Positions 48,706 through 57,234 are shown, counted from the first letter of the stretch. The stretch: 64,000 nt of DNA from Microvirga sp. VF16 (GCF_016864375.1 NZ_CP069354.1:868001-932000); one strand, 5' to 3'. Notes: a model not told the origin generated them from the sequence alone. A program made the numbers and translations.

Positions 48706-49803
48706 ATGGCTAGATTAGAGCTACACCAGATCCGCAAATCCTTCGGCCCTGTCGACGTGCTGAAGGGAATCGACCTGAATGTCGAGGACGGTGAGTTCAC
48801 CGCCTTCGTCGGTCCGTCGGGCTGCGGAAAGTCCACGCTGCTGCGCCTGATCTGTGGGCTCGATGAGATCACCTCGGGCCAGATGACGATCGACGGTCAG
48901 GTGGTGAACGACGTGCCCCCGGCCAAGCGCGGCATCGCCATGGTGTTCCAGTCCTATGCGCTCTATCCGCATATGTCCGTTGCCGACAACATGGGCTATG
49001 CCCTGAAGCTGGCGGGTACGCCGCGGGATGAGATCCGCCGTCGTGTCGAGGCGGCGGCCAAGGTGCTGCGCATCTCCGATTACGTGGACCGCAAGCCGCG
49101 TCAGCTATCGGGCGGTCAGCGCCAGCGCGTCGCCATTGGCCGCGCCATCGTGCGCGAGCCGAAGATCTTCCTGTTCGACGAGCCTCTCTCCAATCTCGAT
49201 GCGGCGCTTCGCGTCGAGATGCGCATCGAGATCGCGCGCATGAAGGAGCGGCTCGGCACCACGATGATCTATGTCACGCACGATCAGATCGAGGCCATGA
49301 CGCTCGCCGACAAGATCGTGGTACTCAATGCGGGCAAGGTCGAGCAGATCGGCTCGCCGCTCGAGCTCTACAACGCTCCGGTCAATCGCTTCGTCGCAGG
49401 CTTCATCGGAAGTCCGCGCATGAACTTCCTGTCCGTGCAAGGGCAGCGTCTCGAAGGCGGCAGGGTGAGGGTGCATGGCGGACTCGTTTCCCTGAACACG
49501 CTTCCGCCTGAGGCGCCTGCTGAGATCGGCGTGCGCCCCGAGCATCTGGAGCTCTGCGCGCCTGGCTCTAGCAATGCCCTGGACGGCAAGATCGTCATGA
49601 CCGAGCATCTCGGCAGCGACACTTATGCCTATGTGGCGCTCGAGGGCACGGAAGAGATGATCGTCGTGCGCCTCGACGGCGAGCGACCGATCCGTCAGGG
49701 AGAATATGTGGGCGTCTCGATCAATCCGGACGCGGTGCATGTGTTCTCGGCCGATGGGCGGACGCTGGTTTCCGCGAAGCCGATGGCGAGGAATGCGGCA
49801 TGA
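48706..49803 (+). CDS. Sugar ABC transporter ATP-binding protein (UgpC/MalK type)
   Basis: ATPase of 365 residues. Walker A is GPSGCGKST near residue 38, the signature LSGGQRQRVAIGRA, Walker B FLFDEPLSNLD, and a TOBE-type C-terminal domain (VRPEHLELCAPG). It serves the permeases at 52037 and 52980 with the binding protein at 50676. It begins 28 bases after the fusion gene and overlaps the SDR gene by four bases (ATGA). It is a clear paralogue of the ATPase at 4871. Confidence 0.92.
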   Translation: MARLELHQIRKSFGPVDVLKGIDLNVEDGEFTAFVGPSGCGKSTLLRLICGLDEITSGQMTIDGQVVNDVPPAKRGIAMVFQSYALYPHMSVADNMGYALKLAGTPRDEIRRRVEAAAKVLRISDYVDRKPRQLSGGQRQRVAIGRAIVREPKIFLFDEPLSNLDAALRVEMRIEIARMKERLGTTMIYVTHDQIEAMTLADKIVVLNAGKVEQIGSPLELYNAPVNRFVAGFIGSPRMNFLSVQGQRLEGGRVRVHGGLVSLNTLPPEAPAEIGVRPEHLELCAPGSSNALDGKIVMTEHLGSDTYAYVALEGTEEMIVVRLDGERPIRQGEYVGVSINPDAVHVFSADGRTLVSAKPMARNAA

Positions 49804-50606
49804 GCATTCATCCCGAACTCATTCCGCGTGTAACGGTCGAAGGTGCCGTCTATCCGAGCCTGAAAGGGAAAGGTGTTCTGATCACGGGCGGCGGGTCCGG
49901 AATCGGCGCGTCCCTGGTCGAGCACTTTTGCGCGCAAGGCGCCCATGTCGGCTTCATCGAACTGAATGCGGATTACGCAGGCGAGACGGCGCAGCGCATC
50001 GAGGCAGCGACCGGAAACCGGCCGCATTTTGAAGCGGTGGACCTGCGCGACATCGGGGCGCTTCGCTCCGCCATCAGTTCTCTCTCCGAGCAGATCGGGA
50101 CGGTCCGTGTTCTGGTCAACAATGCCGGCAACGACGATCGGATGCCACTTGAGGACGTGACGCCCGAATATTGGGACGAACGCTTCCAGACGAACCTGCG
50201 CCACCAGTTCTTCGCCGCTCAGGCGGTGATCGGCGACATGGCTCAAGCCGGGGGTGGGTCCATCATCAACATGGGGTCGATTTCCTGGATGCGCGGAGCA
50301 GCCGGGCTCATCTTTTATACGACGGCGAAATCCGCCGTCATGGGCATGACGAAGTCGCTCGCACGGGAAGTCGGCGAGCGCAACATCCGCGTCAACTCCA
50401 TCGCCCCCGGATGGGTTCTCACCGAGCGCCAGGTCGAGCGGGCGAAGCGCATCTATCAGGGAAAGTTTGCTGAATATCTCGAGGTGCAATGCCTCAAGGA
50501 ACATCTCCTGCCTCCGGACATCGCCCGGATGGCCCTCTGGCTTGCTGCCGACGACTCACGTCTCGTGACCGCGCAGACATTCATCGTCGACGGAGGGGTG
50601 GTCTAG
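49800..50606 (+). CDS. SDR-family sugar 1-dehydrogenase (XylB/GalD-like)
   Basis: Short-chain dehydrogenase of 268 residues. Cofactor motif GGGSGIGASLVEHF, then NNAGNDDR, the catalytic Ser160, Tyr173 and Lys177 (GSISW and YTTAK), and the family tail ADDSRLVTAQTFIVDGG. The stretches YPSLKGKGVLITGG, VNNAGNDDR, YWDERFQTNLRH and QCLKEHL closely resemble D-xylose 1-dehydrogenase of Caulobacter and rhizobial galactose dehydrogenases. It would oxidise an aldose to its lactone for the SMP-30 domain. The ATG overlaps the ATPase stop. The sugar (xylose, arabinose or galactose) is open. Confidence 0.85.
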   Translation: MSIHPELIPRVTVEGAVYPSLKGKGVLITGGGSGIGASLVEHFCAQGAHVGFIELNADYAGETAQRIEAATGNRPHFEAVDLRDIGALRSAISSLSEQIGTVRVLVNNAGNDDRMPLEDVTPEYWDERFQTNLRHQFFAAQAVIGDMAQAGGGSIINMGSISWMRGAAGLIFYTTAKSAVMGMTKSLAREVGERNIRVNSIAPGWVLTERQVERAKRIYQGKFAEYLEVQCLKEHLLPPDIARMALWLAADDSRLVTAQTFIVDGGVV

Positions 50607-50641
50607 CGCGCAACCGCCTCAGGGAAAAAATGTGCGCAGGA

Positions 50642-50661
50642 ATATGGAGTTTGCTCCATAT
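50642..50661 (+). promoter_or_regulatory. 20-base inverted repeat just before the binding-protein ribosome site
   Basis: ATATGGAG, TTTG, CTCCATAT: perfect arms with a four-base loop, ending one base before the GGGAGG (50663-50668) of the gene at 50676. In RNA it could help expose or hide the ribosome site; in DNA it would be a regulator site. Confidence 0.5.
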
Positions 50662-50675
50662 CGGGAGGAAGAACG

Positions 50676-51962
50676 ATGAAACAATTCAAGTCGATCGCGT
50701 CCGTTGCCATGCTGGCAGCAGGGCTCGGCCTGTCGGGCCAAGCCGCCAATGCTGCCGATGTCAGCTTCATGAGCTTCAGTTACGCGGAAGAGGCCGCCAA
50801 GCCCTCCGTTGAAGCATTGCTAAAAGGCTTTGAGGCACAGACCAAGCTCACGGTCGAGCCGTTGGGCTATGCCTGGGGCGACATGCAGAAGAACATCTTT
50901 CTGCGGGCGCGCTCCAAGACGCTCCCGGGCGTTGCCCAGTTGTCGGAACGCTGGCTCCCGAGCTTCGCCAATGTCGCCGGTCTCGTCGATCTGAACGAGG
51001 TCTATGGCAAGGACAAGCTGGCCGCCATGTTCGCGCCTGACGCCCTCGCCATGGGGCAGATCGGCTCCAAGCAATATGCGCTGCCGCTCATCTCCGGCTC
51101 CATCGGCCTCATCGCCAACAAGGCAGTGCTGGAGAAGGCGGGCGTCGCGAAGACGCCGACGACCGTCGAGGAATTCCGGAACGCTCTGGTCGCAGTTCGC
51201 GACAAGGTGCCGAACTCGGTGCCTTACACCATGGCGACCAAGAACAACGGCTCGATCCTGCTCGACTTCATGATCTGGACCTGGACCTTCGGCGGTGAAA
51301 TCATCGACGAGCAGGGCAAGGTGAAGATCGGCAATGGCGATGCCGGCAAGCAGGCACTCGGCTTCATGGTCGGCCTGATGAAGGATCGTCTTGCAGCGCC
51401 CGAGATCGACCGGCCCGACGCCCGCCGGCTCGTGGCCCAAAGCGCCTCGGCCTTCTTCTTCGACGCGCCTCAGGCCAGGACGCACCTGCGCAGCTTCTCC
51501 GGACAGGGCCCATCTTTCGACGCCAATGTTCTGCCGCTGGCGACGCCGGTCGCCGTTGCCGGAAAGGAGCCCGCTTCCATCCAGTGGGGACATCTGCTGG
51601 TTCAGTTCTCGGCTGACGGCAAGGCGAAGGCCGATGCGCCGGCGAGCCAGTTCATCACCTACCTCACTTCTGACGCGGCACAGGCGACGTTCCCGCTGGA
51701 GCAGAGCGCTCTGCCGGTGACGAAGTCCGCGCGCGCCAATCCGAAGGTGACGGGAGACGCATATCTGACGGCCTGGGCTAAGGCGGCGGGTAATCCGCGC
51801 CGCAACGAAGTCGGCATCTGGCCGAACGCCGCGGAACTGACACAGATCATCGGCGAAGAGGCGCAAGGTGCGCTGCTCGGCCAGAAGAGTGTCGACGATG
51901 CCATCCAGTCGATGCAGAAGCGCCTCGAGACGTCGATGGCGAATGTCAATAAGCAGAACTGA
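50676..51962 (+). CDS. Sugar ABC transporter, substrate-binding protein
   Basis: Periplasmic family 1 binding protein of 428 residues with a signal peptide MKQFKSIASVAMLAAGLGLSGQAANAAD. Patterns typical of sugar receptors are VEALLKGFEAQTKLTVEPL, ARSKTLPGVAQLSERWLP, and QYALPLISGSIGLIANKAVLEKAG. GGGAGGAAG lies seven bases upstream of the start, after an inverted repeat. It is followed by a stem-loop and then the permease genes. The ligand is probably a monosaccharide or glycoside handled by the surrounding glycosidases and oxidation enzymes. Confidence 0.88.
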   Translation: MKQFKSIASVAMLAAGLGLSGQAANAADVSFMSFSYAEEAAKPSVEALLKGFEAQTKLTVEPLGYAWGDMQKNIFLRARSKTLPGVAQLSERWLPSFANVAGLVDLNEVYGKDKLAAMFAPDALAMGQIGSKQYALPLISGSIGLIANKAVLEKAGVAKTPTTVEEFRNALVAVRDKVPNSVPYTMATKNNGSILLDFMIWTWTFGGEIIDEQGKVKIGNGDAGKQALGFMVGLMKDRLAAPEIDRPDARRLVAQSASAFFFDAPQARTHLRSFSGQGPSFDANVLPLATPVAVAGKEPASIQWGHLLVQFSADGKAKADAPASQFITYLTSDAAQATFPLEQSALPVTKSARANPKVTGDAYLTAWAKAAGNPRRNEVGIWPNAAELTQIIGEEAQGALLGQKSVDDAIQSMQKRLETSMANVNKQN

Positions 51963-51968
51963 TTTCAT

Positions 51969-52000
51969 CGGCCGACTGTTCGAGAACGCACAGCCGGCCG
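51969..52000 (+). other. Intercistronic stem-loop after the sugar-binding-protein gene
   Basis: Eleven-base arms (51969-51979 and 51990-52000) pair at ten positions around a ten-base loop; no T-run follows. It begins seven bases past the stop. It is the fourth such element at a binding-protein/permease boundary in the window. Confidence 0.7.
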
Positions 52001-52036
52001 AACTCTCCTGCATCTTGCATTGCATGTGATGATCCC

Positions 52037-52978
52037 ATGAATCTTGCCGCTGAGATCACATCAGCTCCTGCACCGGTCCAAGTGTCGCCGCATGCCGTGC
52101 GCGGCGGGCTGAAAGCAGGCCAGCGCCGCGTCGGCATGTTGCTTCTGCTCCCGGCGGCGATCGCTTTCGGCCTCGTCATCCTCTATCCGTTCCTCCAGGC
52201 GCTGGCGCTCTCCCTCTTCGAGTACACGCTCGAGACACCGGCGCCGCGATTCTACGGCCTGGGAAATTTCGCCAAGATCGCCGCGACGCCGGACGTGTGG
52301 CAGGCTTTCGTCACCACGGCCATCTATGTGTTCTTCACGACGACCGGGACGCTTATCCTCGGTCTCGGCTGGGCGCTGATCCTGAACCAGCCGTTCCGCG
52401 GCCGGGGATTGCTGCGCTCCATGTCGCTTCTCCCCTGGGTTCTGCCGAGCACCGTGAGCGCCTTTATCTGGGGCTGGATCTTCAACAGCCGCTATGGGGT
52501 GTTGAACGCGTTCCTCATGGAACTCGGCTTCATCGACATGCCGCAGGCCTGGCTCTCCACATCGGCGGGGGCCATGGTTGCGGTGATCATCACCAAGATC
52601 TGGCTGTCGATCCCGCTCTTCATGGCGTTCTTCCTCGCCGGGCTGCAGAACATGGACCGCGAACAGGTCGATGCGGCGCGGGTCGACGGAGCCAACAACT
52701 GGGCGATCCTGCGCGATCATGTGCTGCCGCATCTCCGCCCGGTCCTGATTGTCGTCGTGGTGCTCGGCGTCATCGGCAACCTGCAGCAATTCGACACGAT
52801 CTATGCCCTGACCGGTGGTGGGCCAGTCCGCGCGACGGCCGTTCTCTCTGTGGAGGTCTATCGCCGCGCTTTCGAGCAATGGGATGTCGGCTTTGCCTCC
52901 GCGATCGGCGTGCTTTGGGTGGCGACCCTTCTGCCGCCCGCCTTCCTTTATTTGCGCATGCTGGTGAAAGGCGCCTGA
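52037..52978 (+). CDS. Sugar ABC transporter permease, MalF-like
   Basis: Inner-membrane permease of 313 residues with about six helices, the first at roughly 32-60 (VGMLLLLPAAIAFGLVILYPFLQALALSLF). The EAA-type loop is QVDAARVDGANNWAILRDHVLPHLRP. Ends with KGA, one base before the next permease gene. The Gly/Ala leader before helix 1 is common in this family. Confidence 0.92.
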   Translation: MNLAAEITSAPAPVQVSPHAVRGGLKAGQRRVGMLLLLPAAIAFGLVILYPFLQALALSLFEYTLETPAPRFYGLGNFAKIAATPDVWQAFVTTAIYVFFTTTGTLILGLGWALILNQPFRGRGLLRSMSLLPWVLPSTVSAFIWGWIFNSRYGVLNAFLMELGFIDMPQAWLSTSAGAMVAVIITKIWLSIPLFMAFFLAGLQNMDREQVDAARVDGANNWAILRDHVLPHLRPVLIVVVVLGVIGNLQQFDTIYALTGGGPVRATAVLSVEVYRRAFEQWDVGFASAIGVLWVATLLPPAFLYLRMLVKGA

Positions 52979-52979
52979 C

Positions 52980-53816
52980 ATGTTCGATCTCTCCAGCACG
53001 ATCTCCAAGGTGGTCTTCGGCTTGCTTCTGGCGCTGATCGGCCTGTTCCTGTTCTTTCCGCTCTATTGGCTGGTGATCTCCTCGGTGAAATCGAACGCCG
53101 AACTCTACAGCATCGTCCCGACGCCGTTTCCGCTCGCGCCGACGCTGACGCATTTCATCACTGCGCTGACGACCGGCAAGCTGCCGATGTATCTGGTCAA
53201 TAGTCTGATCGCATCGGGATCGAGCGCGGCGCTCAATACGCTTCTGGCGCTTTATGCCGGCTACAGTTTCGCCAAGTACCGTTTTGCGGGGCGCCAGCCG
53301 GTGATGCTCTTCATGCTCTCGGCGCAGATGTTCCCGTTCGGGCTGCTGCTGATCAGCATCTATCCGCTCATGAGCGAAATCGGGCTCCTGGACACCCGTC
53401 CCGGACTGATCCTGAGCTACATCGTCTTCGCCCTGCCGGTCTCGACCTACATGCTCTACAGCTATTTCTCGCAGGTGCCTGACGAGCTGATCGAGGCCGC
53501 GCGGGCGGATGGGGCGAGCGACCTGCGCATCTTCCACACGATCGTCATCCCGATCTCGATCCCGCCGATCGTCACGGTCTTTCTCTACTCATTCATGTGG
53601 TCGTGGAACGACCTCTTGTATTCGATGACGCTCATCGTGTCCGATGACAAGCGCACCATCGGTCCCGGCCTTCTGCTCACCTATCTGAACGAGGTCAATT
53701 CGGATTGGGGTGGCGCCATGGCGGCATCCCTTCTAGCATCGGCTCCGATTGTGGCCGCGTTCCTCTTCCTCCAGCGATATTTCATTCAAGGCGTTACGGC
53801 AGGAGCTGTTAAATGA
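52980..53816 (+). CDS. Sugar ABC transporter permease, MalG-like
   Basis: Inner-membrane permease of 278 residues with six helices. The EAA loop is ELIEAARADGASDLRIFHTIVIPISIPP and the C-terminus FIQGVTAGAVK is the standard MalG-type ending. It is one base after its partner and overlaps the DapA-family gene by four bases (ATGA). Confidence 0.92.
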   Translation: MFDLSSTISKVVFGLLLALIGLFLFFPLYWLVISSVKSNAELYSIVPTPFPLAPTLTHFITALTTGKLPMYLVNSLIASGSSAALNTLLALYAGYSFAKYRFAGRQPVMLFMLSAQMFPFGLLLISIYPLMSEIGLLDTRPGLILSYIVFALPVSTYMLYSYFSQVPDELIEAARADGASDLRIFHTIVIPISIPPIVTVFLYSFMWSWNDLLYSMTLIVSDDKRTIGPGLLLTYLNEVNSDWGGAMAASLLASAPIVAAFLFLQRYFIQGVTAGAVK

Positions 53817-54724
53817 CGACCTCGCTTTCCGGTGCATTTCCGGTTCTTCCGACCCCCTTCCGCTCCAATGGGGCCATTGATGAGACCGACTTCCTGGCCA
53901 TCATCCGGTTCGCTCTCGAGAGCGCTGTCGATGGGGTCGTCTATCCCGGTGTGGCGAGCGAGGTGGATACCTTAAGCGAGGAGGAGAGGCGGAGCCAGGT
54001 CAACCTTCTCGCCCGTGAAATCGATGGCCGCATACCGATCATCATCGGCGCGAGCGATCCCGATCCGGCTATCGCCGCCCGCCATGTCGCCCATGCGGCC
54101 GAAATCGGCGCTGCCGCGGCGATGGTGATGGCGCCCGGACATCTCGGCAATTCAGTTGAGGCACAGATCGAATATTTCCAGCAGGTTGCCGCCGGGGCCG
54201 GCGTGCCGATCATGCTGCAGAACCAGCCCAAGCCCATCGGCGCCGGATTGACGCCGGAGGAGGTGGCAGCGGTCGCTTCCGCTGTCGACATGATCCGCTA
54301 CATCAAGGAGGAGACGCCACCGTGTGGGCAGCACCTCACACGCATCAAGAACGCGGCGAAGGATTCCGTCGATGCGATCTTCGGCGGGGCCGGGGGGCGC
54401 TACGTGATGGACGAGATGGCGCGCGGCGCGGCCGGCACCATGCCGGCCTGCGAACTCGCCGACATTCACGCCATGATGATGAAGTCCTGGCGCGAGGGTG
54501 ACGTCGCAACGGCACGAAAACTCTATTCCGCTTCGCTTCCTCTTCTGAACTTCCAGGCGATCTTCCGAATGCACATGACAAAAGAGGTCCTGCGGCGCCG
54601 CGGTGTGATCCGGAACACGTTCGTCCGTGGCAAAGGCCCCAAATTCGACGATGGAGATCGCGCCGAACTGTCACTTCTTCTCCAAGAGGCGGTGCTTCCC
54701 TACAAGCACCACCGTCCGGTCTGA
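53813..54724 (+). CDS. DapA-family 2-keto-3-deoxy sugar-acid dehydratase or aldolase
   Basis: Class I lyase of 303 residues. Schiff-base Lys165 is in IRYIKEETPP. The Tyr that normally precedes it (motif MxYNxP) is Gln136 here (IMLQNQP). L-2-keto-3-deoxyarabonate dehydratase of Azospirillum has the same Gln at this place (as I recall its sequence) and the same IExTP-like stretch, so dehydration to alpha-ketoglutarate semialdehyde is the likely reaction. An aldolase role cannot be excluded. The ATG overlaps the permease stop. It follows the sugar transporter and precedes an enolase-superfamily enzyme. Confidence 0.78.
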   Translation: MTTSLSGAFPVLPTPFRSNGAIDETDFLAIIRFALESAVDGVVYPGVASEVDTLSEEERRSQVNLLAREIDGRIPIIIGASDPDPAIAARHVAHAAEIGAAAAMVMAPGHLGNSVEAQIEYFQQVAAGAGVPIMLQNQPKPIGAGLTPEEVAAVASAVDMIRYIKEETPPCGQHLTRIKNAAKDSVDAIFGGAGGRYVMDEMARGAAGTMPACELADIHAMMMKSWREGDVATARKLYSASLPLLNFQAIFRMHMTKEVLRRRGVIRNTFVRGKGPKFDDGDRAELSLLLQEAVLPYKHHRPV

Positions 54725-54730
54725 TCGCTC

Positions 54731-55924
54731 ATGAGCCATCCCGTCGATTCCATCGTCAAGGTCGAAACCTTCATCATCTCGATCCCGCGCGAGGTGCCCT
54801 ATCTCGGGCCCTTGAGGGAGGGGGAGCGCATCAACGAGCGTGGCTATCTTGTGCGCAAGGGCAACCGCACGATCTATCCCTCCACGGACATGACCCTGCT
54901 CATCAAGGTCACCGGCGAGAGGGGGCGCGTCGGCTGGGGCGAGTGCTACGGCATCGTGGCACCTGAGGCGACGAAGGCCATCATCGACGATGTCCTCGGA
55001 CCCGTCATCATCGGGCGCGATCCCGGCGATGCGGTGGTGATCCATGAGGATCTTTACGACCTCATGCGGGTGCGCGGGTTCTTTGGCGGATACTACGTGG
55101 ATGCTCTCGCCGGTGTCGACATCGCGCTCTGGGATCTCGCCGGCAAGAACCTTGGCGTTTCGGTCTCCACGCTACTCGGCGGGCGGCGGCATTCCACGAT
55201 CCCGGCCTATGTGTCGGGACTGCCTCGTGCCACTCTGCAGGAACGCTGCGACCTTGCCGTCGAGTGGGTGGCAAAGGGGTATCGCGGCATCAAGTTCGCG
55301 GCGGTCGTGTCCGACGAAGGCATCGTAAAGGAGATGCTGGCTCTGCGTGAGGCGGTCGGTCCCGACATCGACCTCATGGTCGATCTGCATTGGAAATTCG
55401 AAGCCTCCGAGGCGGTGCGCCTCATCCGGCGCCTTGAGGCCTCGAACCTCTACTTCGCCGAAGCGCCGTGCCAGCCGGAAGACCTGGAAGGTCAGACCCG
55501 GGTGGCGCGAAGCATCGGCGTGCCTCTCGCGCTCGGGGAGGAGTGGCGGACGGTCTATGAATATCGCCCGAGGCTGGAAGCCCGCTGCATGGGCGTGATT
55601 CAGCCCGAGATCGGCCATACCGGCATCACCGAATTCATCCAGATCGGCCGGATGGCGCAGACCTTCCACATCAACACCATTCCACACGCCTCGATCAGCG
55701 TCGGCATCTTCATGGCGGCAAGCCTTGTCACGTCGTCAGCCCTTCAGCGCGTTCCCTATCACGAGTACCAACACTCCGTCTTCGACCGCAATCTCGCATT
55801 CACGGACGGCGATATGGGCTGCGCAAAGGGACATTACACCGTGCCGACAGGAGCCGGCCTCGGCGTCGAGCCCAGGGACGAGCTGTTCAACTTCGTCGTT
55901 GCGGAGGGGCGCAACGTCCGTTGA
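54731..55924 (+). CDS. Mandelate racemase/muconate lactonizing family enzyme, probable aldonate dehydratase
   Basis: Enolase-superfamily enzyme of 397 residues. Visible are the barrel base GIKFAAVVSD (Lys, with Ala where many members have the second Lys), the metal ligands LMVDLHWKFEA (Asp and a following His), YFAEAPCQPED (Glu) and LALGEEWRTVYE (Glu), and a C-terminal TIPHASISVG. DxH in the first ligand strand is seen in galactonate and mannonate-type dehydratases. It should supply the 2-keto-3-deoxy acid to the DapA-family protein. Last gene of the operon, six bases after its neighbour, convergent with the 55952 gene. Confidence 0.83.
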   Translation: MSHPVDSIVKVETFIISIPREVPYLGPLREGERINERGYLVRKGNRTIYPSTDMTLLIKVTGERGRVGWGECYGIVAPEATKAIIDDVLGPVIIGRDPGDAVVIHEDLYDLMRVRGFFGGYYVDALAGVDIALWDLAGKNLGVSVSTLLGGRRHSTIPAYVSGLPRATLQERCDLAVEWVAKGYRGIKFAAVVSDEGIVKEMLALREAVGPDIDLMVDLHWKFEASEAVRLIRRLEASNLYFAEAPCQPEDLEGQTRVARSIGVPLALGEEWRTVYEYRPRLEARCMGVIQPEIGHTGITEFIQIGRMAQTFHINTIPHASISVGIFMAASLVTSSALQRVPYHEYQHSVFDRNLAFTDGDMGCAKGHYTVPTGAGLGVEPRDELFNFVVAEGRNVR

Positions 55925-55951
55925 TAGCCGGGATGCGGTTGGCTTAAAATT

Positions 55952-57136
55952 TCAGCGGTCCAAGGTCACCTTGAACCGAACCAAATCCCTGTTCATGGTG
56001 GGGCGCTTTGACTCCCAGTTGAAGCGCGTCAGATACAAATGGAATGTGTTTCCGGCCGATTGAAAGACAGGGGATCGGCTGTCGTGATCGATGATCGAGG
56101 GATAGTCGTAATAAATCTTCTTCTCAGTTGTGCCCCAAGGCGGGTCAAACGGGGCCAGCAGCGATGCTGACGACCAGTTCCTCAAGTCCGTCGAGGTTGC
56201 ATAATAGACGCCACCTTGATCGTTCACTCGTGTGGACCAAACGACCATCCAGAGGTTCTTGGCCTCCAGCCAGATCAGGGATCGCACCTTGCCGGTGATG
56301 TCGCCGCTGCCGAGACGGTCGCATTTCGCCTGAGCGGGTTCCTGTCCGCTTGCCGGATAAGGGTTCGGCGGCGAGACGAAGCGGCCTCCGCTCATCATCC
56401 GCCAGCCCGTCACGAGATCGGACCGCGGAGCGCGAAACAGGCAGTTTCCGCGTCCGCCGGGTTCCGCGGCATCCTCCGTCCAGGCAATGAAATAGGCATG
56501 GTCTTGATCGAAGACGGCATTGGAGAGCGTGAGAAAGCCCGCGGCGTTGATGCCCGTATCGAACGGCTTGTTCGACCCGGCAATGAGGCGCCGGTCGCGG
56601 GGCAGCAGCTTGAATGAGAAATCCCGCTCGCTCGCCTCCAATCCAACGATCGCAAGATACCAGCACTCCGGCTTGCCGGGCCCTTTGGCGCAAAGCCCGT
56701 CATGGCGAAGTCCGGAGAATTCCTGGCTCGCCAATCCGAGAATGCGGTCGTCACCAAGCGGGATGAGGCTCTGAACCCAGAAGCGGTCATCATAAGCTGA
56801 GGGATCGGCCGATTCCTCGCCTTGGGAAACAACAGAGCAATTGGGCCGAAGCTCGGCAAAGCCAGGCCCTTCGAGTACCCTGTTCCGGAAGTGCGCCGCA
56901 ATCAGGGCCACTGAGCCGTCACGGCGGCGATAGGCCCTGGCGGGAGAATCGGGGATCGAGCGCCAGTCGCATCGCTGCCGCTCATAGCTGTAGACCTCTT
57001 CGGGCTCGGGAGAGATCGAGAAGTGCAGAGATTCGCCCGAGGTCGCGGCCGTGCTCATCACAAGCGTCAGAACCGCTGGCCATATGGTGGCGTTCCAATG
57101 GCCGATCCTGTTCATGAGATTCGTCAAACGGGCCAT
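55952..57136 (-). CDS. Secreted protein of unknown function, glycosidase-like beta-propeller
   Basis: Exported protein of 394 residues with a signal peptide ending near residue 33 (MSTAATSGESLHF). I do not recognise a named family. Repeated blade-like segments with aromatic and Asp/Asn patterns (WVQSLIPLGDDRILGLASQEF, DQDHAYFIAWTEDAAEP, KNLWMVVWSTRVNDQGGVYYATSTDLRNWS, DYPSIIDHDS) suggest a five-bladed propeller like GH43/GH68 enzymes, but no catalytic set is obvious. Cysteines are scattered (six or so). It precedes the polysaccharide cluster on the same strand, so it may act on the exported polymer. Confidence 0.6.
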   Translation of the reverse strand: MARLTNLMNRIGHWNATIWPAVLTLVMSTAATSGESLHFSISPEPEEVYSYERQRCDWRSIPDSPARAYRRRDGSVALIAAHFRNRVLEGPGFAELRPNCSVVSQGEESADPSAYDDRFWVQSLIPLGDDRILGLASQEFSGLRHDGLCAKGPGKPECWYLAIVGLEASERDFSFKLLPRDRRLIAGSNKPFDTGINAAGFLTLSNAVFDQDHAYFIAWTEDAAEPGGRGNCLFRAPRSDLVTGWRMMSGGRFVSPPNPYPASGQEPAQAKCDRLGSGDITGKVRSLIWLEAKNLWMVVWSTRVNDQGGVYYATSTDLRNWSSASLLAPFDPPWGTTEKKIYYDYPSIIDHDSRSPVFQSAGNTFHLYLTRFNWESKRPTMNRDLVRFKVTLDR

Positions 57137-57234
57137 GTCAGAACCCTCTCAATCATGCTGCCTGTCGTCCGTGAGGAAATTTCTCAAGAACGGCGATCAT
57201 GGGGACAGGAGCTATCGTGATCCGACGCCCCAGC

